This document shows positions 15,842 to 24,629 of a stretch of 35,114 nucleotides of DNA, piece by piece; within the stretch, counting starts at the first letter, position 1, and each line of letters begins with the position of its first letter. The DNA is taken from assembly GCF_002530675.1 (NCBI RefSeq), contig NZ_PCMX01000003.1, forward strand, positions 1 to 35,114, in the 5' to 3' direction. The notes beneath the pieces were generated by a model, which had not been told where the DNA came from, did no database searches, and saw only the letters and a program-made list of their open reading frames with translations. Source of the DNA: Flavobacterium columnare NBRC 100251 = ATCC 23463 (lineage in GTDB: Bacteria; Bacteroidota; Bacteroidia; Flavobacteriales; Flavobacteriaceae). A program made the position numbers and the translations under genes.

Positions 15842-18800
15842 AACCTTGGATTACCAATAAAATTATTAAAATTTATTTTAATAAATGAAAATCCCTTTCC
15901 TTCTATTTCTTGTAATTGATTTAATTCGTTTCCGTTATTTTTTTCAAAAACAGATCGGGCGATTGACTCATTTGAAATACCATTTATAAAGCAATTTTTA
16001 ATACTTGAATTAATAATTTTTAAATTATTCAAATCCAATAATGTATAATCAAAATCTTGTTTTCTTTGAATTCGTATCCCTTCATTTATAAAATAATGAT
16101 CTACATAAATCAATTCTTTTTTAGCATTATAATAGGATACAATTAATTCAGATATTGTTACTTCTTGTGTTCCAAAATTAAAAAGGCTTCCTTTTAATTT
16201 ACCTTCTTTAAAATTTAATTCATTTAAAGATACAGAATTGTATAAATCAGTCGTTACTACATTCCCTTCTCCATGTAAGTTAAAACGAACTGGTTTTGAT
16301 TTAAAAAATTTCGGTGAAAACTCATCAGGATTAAAATTCGTAGGTTTTATATCACTATTTTTTAACCAAGCAATCTCTTCAAATTCTATCTTAAAAGGAG
16401 TTGTTTCTTTGGGATTTAATTTATGTTTTATCGTGTATTTCGAATTAAAAGAGGCTACCATTGTATTATCACGATCATACAAATCTGCTTTTAAAATAAC
16501 ATCGGCTGGAACGTTATCAATGTTTTGAAGTGTTCCAATAATTTCAAATCTATTATTCTTTTCTACAAGTGAAGCTGAAATAATTTCTAAATCAGGTTGT
16601 CTCAATACATCTTCGTGATATGTTTGTTGGGTTGTAATTCTTCTTCTTCCTTGTTTATAAAATTCCGTTTGGTTATTACTTAAGAGTTCATCAGGAGGAA
16701 TATCTATATCTTTTTTTTCAGGTATTATATACCATTTCCCATTTTTTTTGTTTACAAAATGTGTAAATGTCTTATAGATCATTTTTAATGGAGTAACCCA
16801 TTTTGTATCTGCAATAACTTTTGCATTTTTAGATCCAATGAATACTATTTTAACAGCAATAGAATCCAGTTTTGCATACGAATTTATGATTCCGTCTCTT
16901 ACAGAAATTTCAAGCATAAATTGCGAAAAAGGATACTCTTTTATAGGAAGTGTTAATTTATAGGCTCCTCTAAAGTCTTTATGATCTAAATCATTATAGT
17001 AAGATTTCACTACATTTTCAGGGGTAAGCTGTTTATCTACATCTCTATAAAATAAATATAAGCTAACTATAACAATACAAGAAAGTAAAATTCCCCAATA
17101 ATGTAGTACTTTAATTAGTTTTTGATTAAATGTATTATAAGATAATCCATGTTCTTTAAAATTTGTAAGGTTTTTATTATTGGTTTTTAATGCTTGTACC
17201 CAAATCATCTGTATGTTAAGTACAAAGGCAATAATAATAGTAAAAAGGGGAATAATACCCCACATTAATTTTAAATAATTTGGGATATCGTCCTTGGGTA
17301 AAATTTTTGACAAAGGCTTTACACTAATTTTTTCCCAAACCATAATACCGTTTTCTAACAAACCTATCCTATGCCAACCACAGTAATAAAGGATAGGATC
17401 ATAGAATTTGTCATTTGAAAAAATGTATTTCAAATTATATTTTTCTGGAACCGTAAGAAATTGTTGTAAAGAGCCTATCCCCTCCAACCCTCTGAATTTA
17501 CAATTTTCTAGGCGTTCCACGGCTCTAGAAGTTAGTTCTGGAAGTCGTCTTGCTGAATGATAATTCCCATCTACTGTCATAGCTTTTGTTAGAGTAGATA
17601 AATAAGCCATTTGATCACCAAAACCTAAGGGTAAAAAACGCCATTGGTCGTGTTGATCCTGATTTAAAAAATTAACAATGGGCTGCATGTCAATCTTTTT
17701 GGGTTGTAAGGGTCTACAATAAGTTAACGTAATGGTAAAAATGGCTAAGAATATCATTCCTCCAGCATATAATCCTATTATAAATTTATGATATATACTC
17801 CCGTATTTGTTTTGTATGGCTTTTTTTAAATCCCCTTCAATTAATCTGTACACAAATTCACCAAACATAGGTAAAGACATAATACTTGCCCAAAATGTAA
17901 AACGGTCTAATGTTAAAATATTAAACGCATTAGAACCTAAAATTTTAATTGGCAATGGAGTAGTGCCTCCTGTTCCTAATAAAGTTAGCATAGCTAAGGA
18001 TAAACCGAAGAAAATATAACGCTTTGAATAAAATCTATAAAAAACATAAGGCAATACAAATAGTAATATCCCCCAAGGAATTACAAAAAACACTAATCCT
18101 GATGAAGTTACTTCAATAAAATTATCCCTACTCCCGTGAGGAATTGGAACTTGAGTTATAGGATTTTTTTTAGAATTGATCCAATAAGGTAAAATACAAA
18201 CAACAATTAGAACAATAACACTAAAACCAAATACAATAATTCTTTTTAAAAGTTTAACTAATGTTTTAAGAAAAAGCTGAATTTTAACTTCTTCGAACGA
18301 ATGGGTTGATTCACGTGCTTTATCAATAATAGCCATACCTATTAAAGGGGCAATAAAAAAAACCATTCCAAATATAGGAGTGACATGATGAGAACAAACC
18401 GTTACAGCAAGCAATGATAAAGCATTAAAATAATGCTTGATATATCCTTTTCTGATAAATAAATAAATTTCAGGTAAGGAATGCATTAAAATTGAAATGC
18501 CAATTATGCTGGGTAGTTGACCGAAAATATGCAGAGCTTCTACAAACGAAGAAGAAACTACTGAAATTATTGACGCATATCCAGCTACCAACCTATCATT
18601 AGAAAGAAGTAAAGAAAATCTATAAATACCTGTAATAAATAATATTACTCCTATAATAGCAATTAAGAATAAACTAAATTTTATCCCTGCTACATAAGAA
18701 AGTAACCCTATACACTGGTGTACCAATGGAGGATAACTCATTACGTTAAAACCTGTATACCAACTGTAATCCCAAGGTTCAAACCAATTTTGAGCATAAT

Positions 18801-18927
18801 GATTACCAAAAAAAAGATGAATTAGTGCATCATACGTATTTTCTAAGGTAAAAAATATCGCGCTACCATGAAAAATGACCCCAATTAATAGAGCTGAAAT
18901 AAGATATTTATTTGACGGTTCTCTCAC
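15838..18927 (-). CDS. large GT-C-like membrane glycosyltransferase with periplasmic NTF2-like and FxLYD-like domains
   Basis: 1029 residues. Residues about 8-390 are a multi-helix membrane region with the first-loop pattern LENTYDALIHLFFGNHYAQ and PWDYSWYTGF..MSYPPLVHQ. This is the pattern of the 6-pyruvoyl-tetrahydropterin-synthase-related membrane family and other GT-C enzymes that use polyprenyl-phosphate sugars; acidic Glu29/Asp33 would be the metal/catalytic pair. A soluble part (about 400-540), two more helices (about 545-570 and 600-622) and then an NTF2-like domain (about 632-740, VVKSYYNDLDHKDFRGAYKL) follow, and then an FxLYD-like beta region (about 775-865). The start is GTG; no in-frame ATG exists upstream. 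It is first in a three-gene overlapping unit and divergent from the receiver-GT2 gene. The exact sugar and acceptor are unknown. Confidence 0.7.
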   Translation of the reverse strand: MREPSNKYLISALLIGVIFHGSAIFFTLENTYDALIHLFFGNHYAQNWFEPWDYSWYTGFNVMSYPPLVHQCIGLLSYVAGIKFSLFLIAIIGVILFITGIYRFSLLLSNDRLVAGYASIISVVSSSFVEALHIFGQLPSIIGISILMHSLPEIYLFIRKGYIKHYFNALSLLAVTVCSHHVTPIFGMVFFIAPLIGMAIIDKARESTHSFEEVKIQLFLKTLVKLLKRIIVFGFSVIVLIVVCILPYWINSKKNPITQVPIPHGSRDNFIEVTSSGLVFFVIPWGILLFVLPYVFYRFYSKRYIFFGLSLAMLTLLGTGGTTPLPIKILGSNAFNILTLDRFTFWASIMSLPMFGEFVYRLIEGDLKKAIQNKYGSIYHKFIIGLYAGGMIFLAIFTITLTYCRPLQPKKIDMQPIVNFLNQDQHDQWRFLPLGFGDQMAYLSTLTKAMTVDGNYHSARRLPELTSRAVERLENCKFRGLEGIGSLQQFLTVPEKYNLKYIFSNDKFYDPILYYCGWHRIGLLENGIMVWEKISVKPLSKILPKDDIPNYLKLMWGIIPLFTIIIAFVLNIQMIWVQALKTNNKNLTNFKEHGLSYNTFNQKLIKVLHYWGILLSCIVIVSLYLFYRDVDKQLTPENVVKSYYNDLDHKDFRGAYKLTLPIKEYPFSQFMLEISVRDGIINSYAKLDSIAVKIVFIGSKNAKVIADTKWVTPLKMIYKTFTHFVNKKNGKWYIIPEKKDIDIPPDELLSNNQTEFYKQGRRRITTQQTYHEDVLRQPDLEIISASLVEKNNRFEIIGTLQNIDNVPADVILKADLYDRDNTMVASFNSKYTIKHKLNPKETTPFKIEFEEIAWLKNSDIKPTNFNPDEFSPKFFKSKPVRFNLHGEGNVVTTDLYNSVSLNELNFKEGKLKGSLFNFGTQEVTISELIVSYYNAKKELIYVDHYFINEGIRIQRKQDFDYTLLDLNNLKIINSSIKNCFINGISNESIARSVFEKNNGNELNQLQEIEGKGFSFIKINFNNFIGNPRL

Positions 18928-19008
18928 ATTGTTAGTAATAAAACTTATATTGTAAATGTAATTGCAAAAATTAATTTTTAGAAATATTGCATCGTTATAA
19001 ATTAACCA

Positions 19009-19017
19009 TTCGTCGAA
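19009..19017. promoter_or_regulatory. candidate operator palindrome, copy 2
   Basis: TTCGTCGAA within ATTCGTCGAAA, in the 174-base divergent gap between the GT-C-like and receiver-GT2 genes. Same 11-base word as at 9829-9839. The rest of the gap is AT-rich and shows no exact TAnnTTTG promoter. Confidence 0.4.
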
Positions 19018-19101
19018 ACAAATATTTGTGTTTGTCTAAAATACTAAAAAGGAAGATTGATTGAACTTAATTTAGTACTATAATAAACTAAAAACGTAAA
19101 A

Positions 19102-20313
19102 ATGAAAAAAATATTAACTATTGATGATCAACAACTCGTATTATTGTCTTTAGAAATGTATTTAACAGATTTAGGATTTGAGGTTCATACTTGTAACAAC
19201 GTACACGATGCTATTCAATTATACGATCAAATTGAACCCGATTTAGTTATAGTTGATATGAATATGCCTGTATTACCTTCTTCTATCTCTAATACATCTA
19301 AAGAAGATATTGATAATAATGCGCATGGTCTTAAAATAGTTAAGTATATAAAAATTGGAAGAAAAAAAAACACACCTGTTATCGTTTTGTCTGGCAATAC
19401 ACAAGAAAATGTCATATTAGAAGGTTTTGATTTAGGTGCTGATGATTATCTAAAAAAACCATTGAGTCTGAACGAAATAGGTGCACGTGTAAAAAAAATA
19501 CTGGGAACTCCTAAAGTAGTAGAAAATGTAGATCATAACAATCAATTTTTACAAGAAAAAACCGTAGGTGTTGTTATTCCTTGCTATAATGAAGAAAAAA
19601 GATTACTTAGTACTGATTTTAAAAACTTTATCAAAACAAATTTAGGCTATCATCTCTGTTTTGTAAATGATGGAAGTACGGATAGTACCCTAAAAGTTTT
19701 AAACGAATTATGCGAAGGTAGTCAAAATAATATGAGCGTTTATAACTGCGAGAAAAATGGAGGCAAAGCAGAAGCCGTTCGTTTAGGAATATTACACCTA
19801 ACATCACTCAACCAATTTGATTACATAGGTTTTTTAGATGCTGATTTATCTACAGATTTTGCAGATTTTCAAAAATTAGTTGATACTATAAAAGAATCTG
19901 AATATAAAATTGTTAGTGGTTCTAGAATAGATAGAATGGGAGCAGAAATTACGAAAGAATCTGCTAGAAAAATTATTTCAATGACTATAAATTTTATTAT
20001 CAGAAAAACACTCGGAATGGATTTTAGAGATACCCAATGCGGAGCAAAAGTGATGAATCAAGAAATAATTGAGAAAACATTTCAAAAAAAATTCATTACC
20101 AAATGGCTGTTTGACGTAGAAATATTCATGAGAATGAGAAAAATTTATGGAGCTGAAAATGCTAAAAAAGTCATTTGTGAAGTCCCCTTAAAAAGATGGA
20201 TTCATGTAGATGGGTCAAAATTATCTTTTAAGGATTCTTTTAAAATAGTTTTTCAATTAGGCAAAATAGCCTTTTATTATAGATTATTCCCCAATAATTA
20301 TAGTGAAATTTAA
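19102..20313 (+). CDS. response-regulator receiver fused to GT2 polyprenyl-phosphate glycosyltransferase
   Basis: 403 residues. Residues 1-135 are a CheY-like receiver with acidic pair D8/D9, phospho-acceptor Asp52 (VIVDMNMP), Ser97 (VLSGN) and Lys119 before Pro120. The loop after Asp52 carries about 16 extra residues (57-74) not normal for receivers. Residues about 153-403 are a GT2 of the dolichyl/polyprenyl-phosphate sugar synthase class: VVIPCYNEE, VNDGSTD, the metal-binding DAD at 246-248, SGSRIDRMG, and the family motif DTQCGAK (310-316). There is no C-terminal membrane segment. The reaction would be transfer of a hexose from a nucleotide sugar to polyprenyl phosphate, gated by phosphorylation. 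Divergent from a GT-C-like enzyme able to use such a lipid-linked sugar. Domain calls are firm; regulation by phosphorylation is inference. Confidence 0.92.
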   Translation: MKKILTIDDQQLVLLSLEMYLTDLGFEVHTCNNVHDAIQLYDQIEPDLVIVDMNMPVLPSSISNTSKEDIDNNAHGLKIVKYIKIGRKKNTPVIVLSGNTQENVILEGFDLGADDYLKKPLSLNEIGARVKKILGTPKVVENVDHNNQFLQEKTVGVVIPCYNEEKRLLSTDFKNFIKTNLGYHLCFVNDGSTDSTLKVLNELCEGSQNNMSVYNCEKNGGKAEAVRLGILHLTSLNQFDYIGFLDADLSTDFADFQKLVDTIKESEYKIVSGSRIDRMGAEITKESARKIISMTINFIIRKTLGMDFRDTQCGAKVMNQEIIEKTFQKKFITKWLFDVEIFMRMRKIYGAENAKKVICEVPLKRWIHVDGSKLSFKDSFKIVFQLGKIAFYYRLFPNNYSEI

Positions 20314-20377
20314 AAATTGAATGTTAGATTGATTTTGAATGTTTTTAGAAATTTGTTTGTTTACTGTTATGTAAGTT

Positions 20378-20436
20378 TTTGTCTTGTCCTAAAAATAGAT
20401 TTATGTTTTCATATAAATCTATTAGGACGAGACAAA
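20378..20436. repeat. 59-bp imperfect palindrome, possible insertion scar
   Basis: Left arm TTTGTCTTGTCCTAAAAATAGATTTAT (from 20378) and right arm ending at 20436 pair over about 23 bases, with one mismatch and a 3-base A bulge, around a short loop. No T-tract follows on either strand, so it is not a standard terminator. It looks like two element ends brought together or a tiny MITE. It sits in the gap between the receiver-GT2 and rlmI genes, which converge here. Confidence 0.5.
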
Positions 20437-20491
20437 TCTTTAATTTACTTCATTTTTTATTCTATCTATCAAACAAATAGCAAGTTTTATA

Positions 20492-21658
20492 TTATTCCAC
20501 ATATAACACTAGACCTTTTAAATAGTGTCCTTCAGGATGATAAATATTAGTTGGATGATCCGGTCCTTGCTCTAATTTGTGCAAAACTCGAATGGTTCTG
20601 CCGGATTCTATAGCAGCAGCAGCTATAGTGTTATAAAACAACACGTCATCTATCACTTGCGAACATGAAAACGTAAAAAGAATTCCTTTAGGAGCTAGCG
20701 CTTTTAATCCTGCTATATTCAAACGTTTATAAGCTTGAGTTGCGGTATGTTTGCTTTTTATACTTTTTGCAAAAGCAGGAGGATCTAATACAATTAGATC
20801 ATATACTTGATGATTTTCTTTCATAAAGTTAAACACATCATCTGCCACAGCTTGGTGATTAGCGTTAGGAAAATTTAATTCCATATTTTTGGCTGCTAAA
20901 TCAACTGCTTTTTGTGAAATATCAACCGATGTTACTAACTCAGCACCTGCTTTCATAGCATAAATTGAAAAACCTCCTGTATAACAAAACGTATTTAATA
21001 CTTTTTTTCCTTTTGAAAATTCAGCTAATAATTTTCTATTATCCCGTTGATCTAAAAAGAAACCTGTTTTTTGTCCTTCAACCCAGTTGACTGAAAAAAG
21101 AATATGGTTTTCTTTTGCTATTGTTTCTGCTGTATTACCATATAAAAAATAGTCTGTTCCTGTATTGGGAAGCGTTCCAGTACTTTTACAATAAATTGTT
21201 TCACAATGCGCTGAAAAAGCGGATTGAATAGCTTGTGCTATTTTTTCTATTTGATAATAAATACCTGATGAATGAGCTTGTAAAACCCAATGATTATTAT
21301 AAAAATCAATGACTAAACCAGGTATACCATCTCCTTCTCCATGAATAACACGAAAAGCGTTGGTAGCTTCTAAATCTAACAATCGCGTCCTTAAATTCCA
21401 AGCAGAAATAAGTTTTTGAGTCCAAAAATCATTAGTAAATTTTTCTTGAGCAAACGTAAGTAAACGGACAACTATACTACCTCTGTCACTAAAATAGCCC
21501 GTACCAAGAGGTTGATTTTTAGCATCTACCACTTCTACCATTTCACCATCTTTTATTTCTTGTGATACTCCGTAGACAGCTCCACTAAATATCCATGGAT
21601 GACGACGCAAAATAGATTTTTCTTTTCCTTGTTTTAAAATTACTTTTGGAAAATTCAT
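20492..21658 (-). CDS. rlmI: class I rRNA methyltransferase, RlmI-like
   Basis: 388 residues. The N-terminal PUA-like domain (about 1-70) has LRRHPWIFSGAV and GYFSDRGSIVVRLL. A central RNA-interacting region is followed by a Rossmann SAM-binding domain (NTFCYTGGFSIYA motif I, SVDISQKAVDLA) and the catalytic loop LDPPAFAKS, with a later FSCSQ motif. This is the layout of the 23S rRNA m5C methyltransferase RlmI/YccW family (cytosine 1962 in E. coli). I use the ATG at 21658: an in-frame TTG at 21676 lies inside the predicted -7 promoter box, so it cannot be the translation start. Transcribed alone from a promoter embedded in the terminator of the upstream peptidase gene. Confidence 0.92.
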   Translation of the reverse strand: MNFPKVILKQGKEKSILRRHPWIFSGAVYGVSQEIKDGEMVEVVDAKNQPLGTGYFSDRGSIVVRLLTFAQEKFTNDFWTQKLISAWNLRTRLLDLEATNAFRVIHGEGDGIPGLVIDFYNNHWVLQAHSSGIYYQIEKIAQAIQSAFSAHCETIYCKSTGTLPNTGTDYFLYGNTAETIAKENHILFSVNWVEGQKTGFFLDQRDNRKLLAEFSKGKKVLNTFCYTGGFSIYAMKAGAELVTSVDISQKAVDLAAKNMELNFPNANHQAVADDVFNFMKENHQVYDLIVLDPPAFAKSIKSKHTATQAYKRLNIAGLKALAPKGILFTFSCSQVIDDVLFYNTIAAAAIESGRTIRVLHKLEQGPDHPTNIYHPEGHYLKGLVLYVE

Positions 21659-21673
21659 GATTCGTTTTTTTTG

Positions 21674-21705
21674 CAAATGTAACTATAAAAAAAGAGACCG
21701 AACAA
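21674..21705 (-). promoter_or_regulatory. Bacteroidota-type promoter for rlmI
   Basis: On the - strand, TACATTTG (21681-21674) fits the TAnnTTTG -7 box exactly, and TTG at 21705-21703 is 21 bases upstream as the -33 element. The leader before the ATG at 21658 would be only about 10 bases. The -33 element lies in the loop and arm of the peptidase terminator. Confidence 0.65.
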
Positions 21706-21716
21706 ATTCGGTCTCT
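21687..21716 (-). terminator. rho-independent terminator of the M4 peptidase gene
   Basis: A perfect 10-bp stem (AGAGACCGAA at 21693-21702, TTCGGTCTCT at 21707-21716), 4-base loop, and a run of seven A on the + strand (21687-21693) that reads as a T-tract on the - strand. It lies 22 bases after the peptidase stop. Confidence 0.92.
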
Positions 21717-21738
21717 CAATATAATTCTTAACGAATGC

Positions 21739-24447
21739 TTATTTTTTAGCAAACTTTTTTGCTAATGTTTTTTGTCCGTCATTGATTTCAATCACATACA
21801 TACCTGCTGCTAAATCGGAAACATTAATTTCTTGATTTAATGTACCTGATTTCAAAGGTTGTCCCATTAGATTATAAATCTGATATGAAACCGTTCTATC
21901 ATCTAATGTTCTTATATTTAATAATCCATTTGATGGATTTGGATAAATTTCCATATTATAGTTATTTGCTTCATCTGAAATTTCTGTACCAAAAGTAATA
22001 CCTGCAATTGCCGCAGCTCCTACATTTACTGTATAATCTTCAACCTCTCCATAAGAAAATGTTTCACAAGCGGTAGAAGCAGATCCGTATTTCATCTGAA
22101 CTCTCATTCTGGTTTGCCCAGCTAAAGCTGTTGTAGGAACAGTAAAAGTACCTGTTAAATTTCCTGAACTAGAAGAAGAACCTGTTGCCACTTTTTCTGT
22201 TGATTCAAATGTGCCATTTTTATTATAATCAATCCATACTGACCAATATTCAGTATATGAATTACCTGCAAAACCAGCACTAAAAGTAATAGTATTTGAT
22301 CCGTAAGGTAGAGGTGCTATTTTAGAGGTAAAGTTTCCATACCCTGCATCAGCAGTTGTTGTATTAGTCATACCATTTAATGCTACATAATCAATCCATT
22401 CATCTGCTTGACTAGATCCTTTAGATGCACAATAAGTAATAGAAGAACCCGCAGAAGTAGTTACTAAAACTGCATTACTTGCTACTGATAAATTACCTGC
22501 TGCGTCTTTTGCTTTTACAGTAAAATTATAAGTAGTAGAAGCCGTTAGTCCTGATACTGTAGCACTAGTAGTAGAAGAAGATGCTAAAAGAGTTGTTCCG
22601 TTATAAATATTGTATCCTGTAACTCCTACATTATCGGTAGAAGCTGTCCATGATAAAGTAGTCGAGGTAGAGGTTGTACCCGAAGCTACTAAATTAGTTG
22701 GAGTCGTTGGAGCAGTCGTATCAGAAGTACCTCCTGAATAAGCAGCACCTATTCCTACAGCATACCAAGCGTTAGTAGTAGCAATAACTTCTGGAGATCC
22801 TGCACCATATAAATCAGTAGCTGCTTGAATAGCACCTGTTCTTGCATTTGCATAAGTAGAATTAGCTGATAGATACACGCTTTCTGTACGGAAAGCAATT
22901 TTTTCTGCTTTAGTAATTGTTATGCCTGTTATATTAAAAGCATTCCCTATATCATTAGTACCTGATCCACCAACAGATAGTAAGTAAAACCAATAATTTA
23001 ATACTCCTGAGTTAGTATGTACCCCTCCAGAATCACCTGTTCCAGAATACCAATTAGTTCCTTTATAAGTATCAGGCTGTCCTTCTGCATTAGGGTTACT
23101 CATAGATCGTAAAGCAAGATGACCTGCTCTTCTTTCAATATCTTCACCAATTAACCAAATTTGTTTGTTTGCTTGTGCATAATTTTCAATACATGCGCCC
23201 CAAATATCAGAAAATCCTTCATTCATAGCACCTGATTCGTTTTGGTATACAAGATTTGCGGTTTTTGTACAAATAGCGTGGCCAATTTCGTGAGCACATA
23301 CATCTAACGACGTTAGAGCATCAAAATAAGTACCACTACCATCGCCATAAGTCATTCTAGTACCATCCCAATACGCATTATCATAATTATTACTATAGTG
23401 TACATAACTATTTATTTTTGCCCCTGCATTATCAAAACTATTTCTGTTATGAATATTTTTCCAATAATCATACGTTTTTTCTGCTCCCCAATGAGCATCT
23501 AAAGCCGCATTATCTTTATTTGTGTTATTATATTCTGCAGCTGTCCAATTATTATCAGCATCGGTAAAATTTACAGCTGAGGCATAAGAAGTCCCTTTTT
23601 TCATGTTATAGGTTTGAATCCCGTTTCCTCTTCCTGTTTCAGATAATATATAGGATGATCCGCTTAAGGATGTTTCAATCGTTTGAGAACCGCTATAACG
23701 AGTTGCAGCATTAGCTGCTACAAAAGCCATAGAATTTGTTTTAAACATATCTATATAAGTTCCTTCTGAGGATTTTTTCCCATGAGCGTGTGCTCCTAAA
23801 TGCTTGATAGTAGCATTATATAATAATATTTGACCATTTTGTGCATCTACATATACATCTCCTCTGCTTAAAGGTTTAGTAGCGTAAATATCAAACTTAT
23901 ACGCTAATTTAATAGTGTTATCAAGAGGTAATAAAACTAACTCTCCTTGAGGTTTGGAATATTTATTAGCATTTGCTTCTGCAAAATCATCCCATAAGAA
24001 TTCTTGTGCTCCCAAATGAGATATGGCTCTTTGTAATGCTGCATCTGCTTTTATCGACGGATTTACATCTATATCTCCAATATTATAATATTCACCATTC
24101 ATAGAGTTTACCCTACCGTTTTTAGAATGTACGGAATAGGTTGCAAATTCAACTTTTATTCCTTTGTGGTATAATTGGTATTTCTCATGTGAAAAACCTA
24201 AGTTATCTGAATCTGATTTCATTTTAGCAAAATCTTGATTAGGTTTTAATCCAAGTTGTTCTTTAAATAAAGTTTTAACATCTGATGTTTTATAAACTGA
24301 TGATTCTTTAAATGAAACAAATGACGGTGTTTTATTGTCATTGGTTTCTTTCAGTTTTACGTACTTATTGCTTTCTTGGGCAACAGTTGATAACGTAATC
24401 AATGATAAGGCCATCATAGATGCTACGCTGTGTAGTTGTTTTTTCAT
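21739..24447 (-). CDS. secreted M4 (thermolysin-family) metallopeptidase with FnIII, GEVED and T9SS domains
   Basis: 902 residues. Signal peptide ending near STVAQ, then an FTP/PepSY propeptide (about 35-210) that acts as inhibitor and folding aid. The M4 catalytic domain (about 225-570) has zinc motif HEIGH (His386, Glu387, His390), third ligand Glu410 in NEGFSD, and the active-site His in [12 protein letters not shown] fibronectin type III domain follows (about 580-665, [18 protein letters not shown]), then a GEVED domain ([11 protein letters not shown]) and a type A sorting tail ([16 protein letters not shown] ... [10 protein letters not shown]). Predicted to be secreted by type IX secretion and to degrade extracellular protein. 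Single gene with its own terminator; the AT-rich 182-base gap upstream shows no exact promoter match. Confidence 0.95.
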   Translation of the reverse strand: MKKQLHSVASMMALSLITLSTVAQESNKYVKLKETNDNKTPSFVSFKESSVYKTSDVKTLFKEQLGLKPNQDFAKMKSDSDNLGFSHEKYQLYHKGIKVEFATYSVHSKNGRVNSMNGEYYNIGDIDVNPSIKADAALQRAISHLGAQEFLWDDFAEANANKYSKPQGELVLLPLDNTIKLAYKFDIYATKPLSRGDVYVDAQNGQILLYNATIKHLGAHAHGKKSSEGTYIDMFKTNSMAFVAANAATRYSGSQTIETSLSGSSYILSETGRGNGIQTYNMKKGTSYASAVNFTDADNNWTAAEYNNTNKDNAALDAHWGAEKTYDYWKNIHNRNSFDNAGAKINSYVHYSNNYDNAYWDGTRMTYGDGSGTYFDALTSLDVCAHEIGHAICTKTANLVYQNESGAMNEGFSDIWGACIENYAQANKQIWLIGEDIERRAGHLALRSMSNPNAEGQPDTYKGTNWYSGTGDSGGVHTNSGVLNYWFYLLSVGGSGTNDIGNAFNITGITITKAEKIAFRTESVYLSANSTYANARTGAIQAATDLYGAGSPEVIATTNAWYAVGIGAAYSGGTSDTTAPTTPTNLVASGTTSTSTTLSWTASTDNVGVTGYNIYNGTTLLASSSTTSATVSGLTASTTYNFTVKAKDAAGNLSVASNAVLVTTSAGSSITYCASKGSSQADEWIDYVALNGMTNTTTADAGYGNFTSKIAPLPYGSNTITFSAGFAGNSYTEYWSVWIDYNKNGTFESTEKVATGSSSSSGNLTGTFTVPTTALAGQTRMRVQMKYGSASTACETFSYGEVEDYTVNVGAAAIAGITFGTEISDEANNYNMEIYPNPSNGLLNIRTLDDRTVSYQIYNLMGQPLKSGTLNQEINVSDLAAGMYVIEINDGQKTLAKKFAKK

Positions 24448-24579
24448 AGTTAATAGTTTGTTTTGTTGATAAAATATTAATTATAATAATTTCAACAATA
24501 ATATATTATTTTTTTTAAAATAAAAAATTTAATACACTTTTTTTTATTTTTTATCAATAAAATAACTAAAAAATAACAT

Positions 24580-24608
24580 AAAAAAAGCGATAGGTTATCT
24601 ATCGCTTT
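24580..24608 (-). terminator. rho-independent terminator of the scoB transcript
   Basis: A 10-bp perfect stem (AAAGCGATAG at 24584-24593, CTATCGCTTT at 24599-24608), 5-base loop, and an A-run at 24580-24586 giving a T-tract on the - strand. It lies 22 bases past the scoB stop and ends the long - strand operon that starts at ricT. Confidence 0.9.
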
Positions 24609-24629
24609 AATAATAAAATTTCATTTTTA

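Noticed and set aside
20378..20436. The palindrome as a bidirectional terminator for the receiver-GT2 and rlmI genes
   Set aside because: No T-tract follows the stem on either strand, unlike the four clear terminators in this window.
20317..20550. A 77-codon frame downstream of the receiver-GT2 gene
   Set aside because: It runs through the palindrome at 20378-20436 and into the rlmI 3' end, has low-complexity hydrophobic content and no recognisable family; most likely chance.
21659..21676. TTG at 21676 as the start of rlmI
   Set aside because: It overlaps the exact TACATTTG promoter box; the ATG at 21658 gives a normal PUA-domain start.
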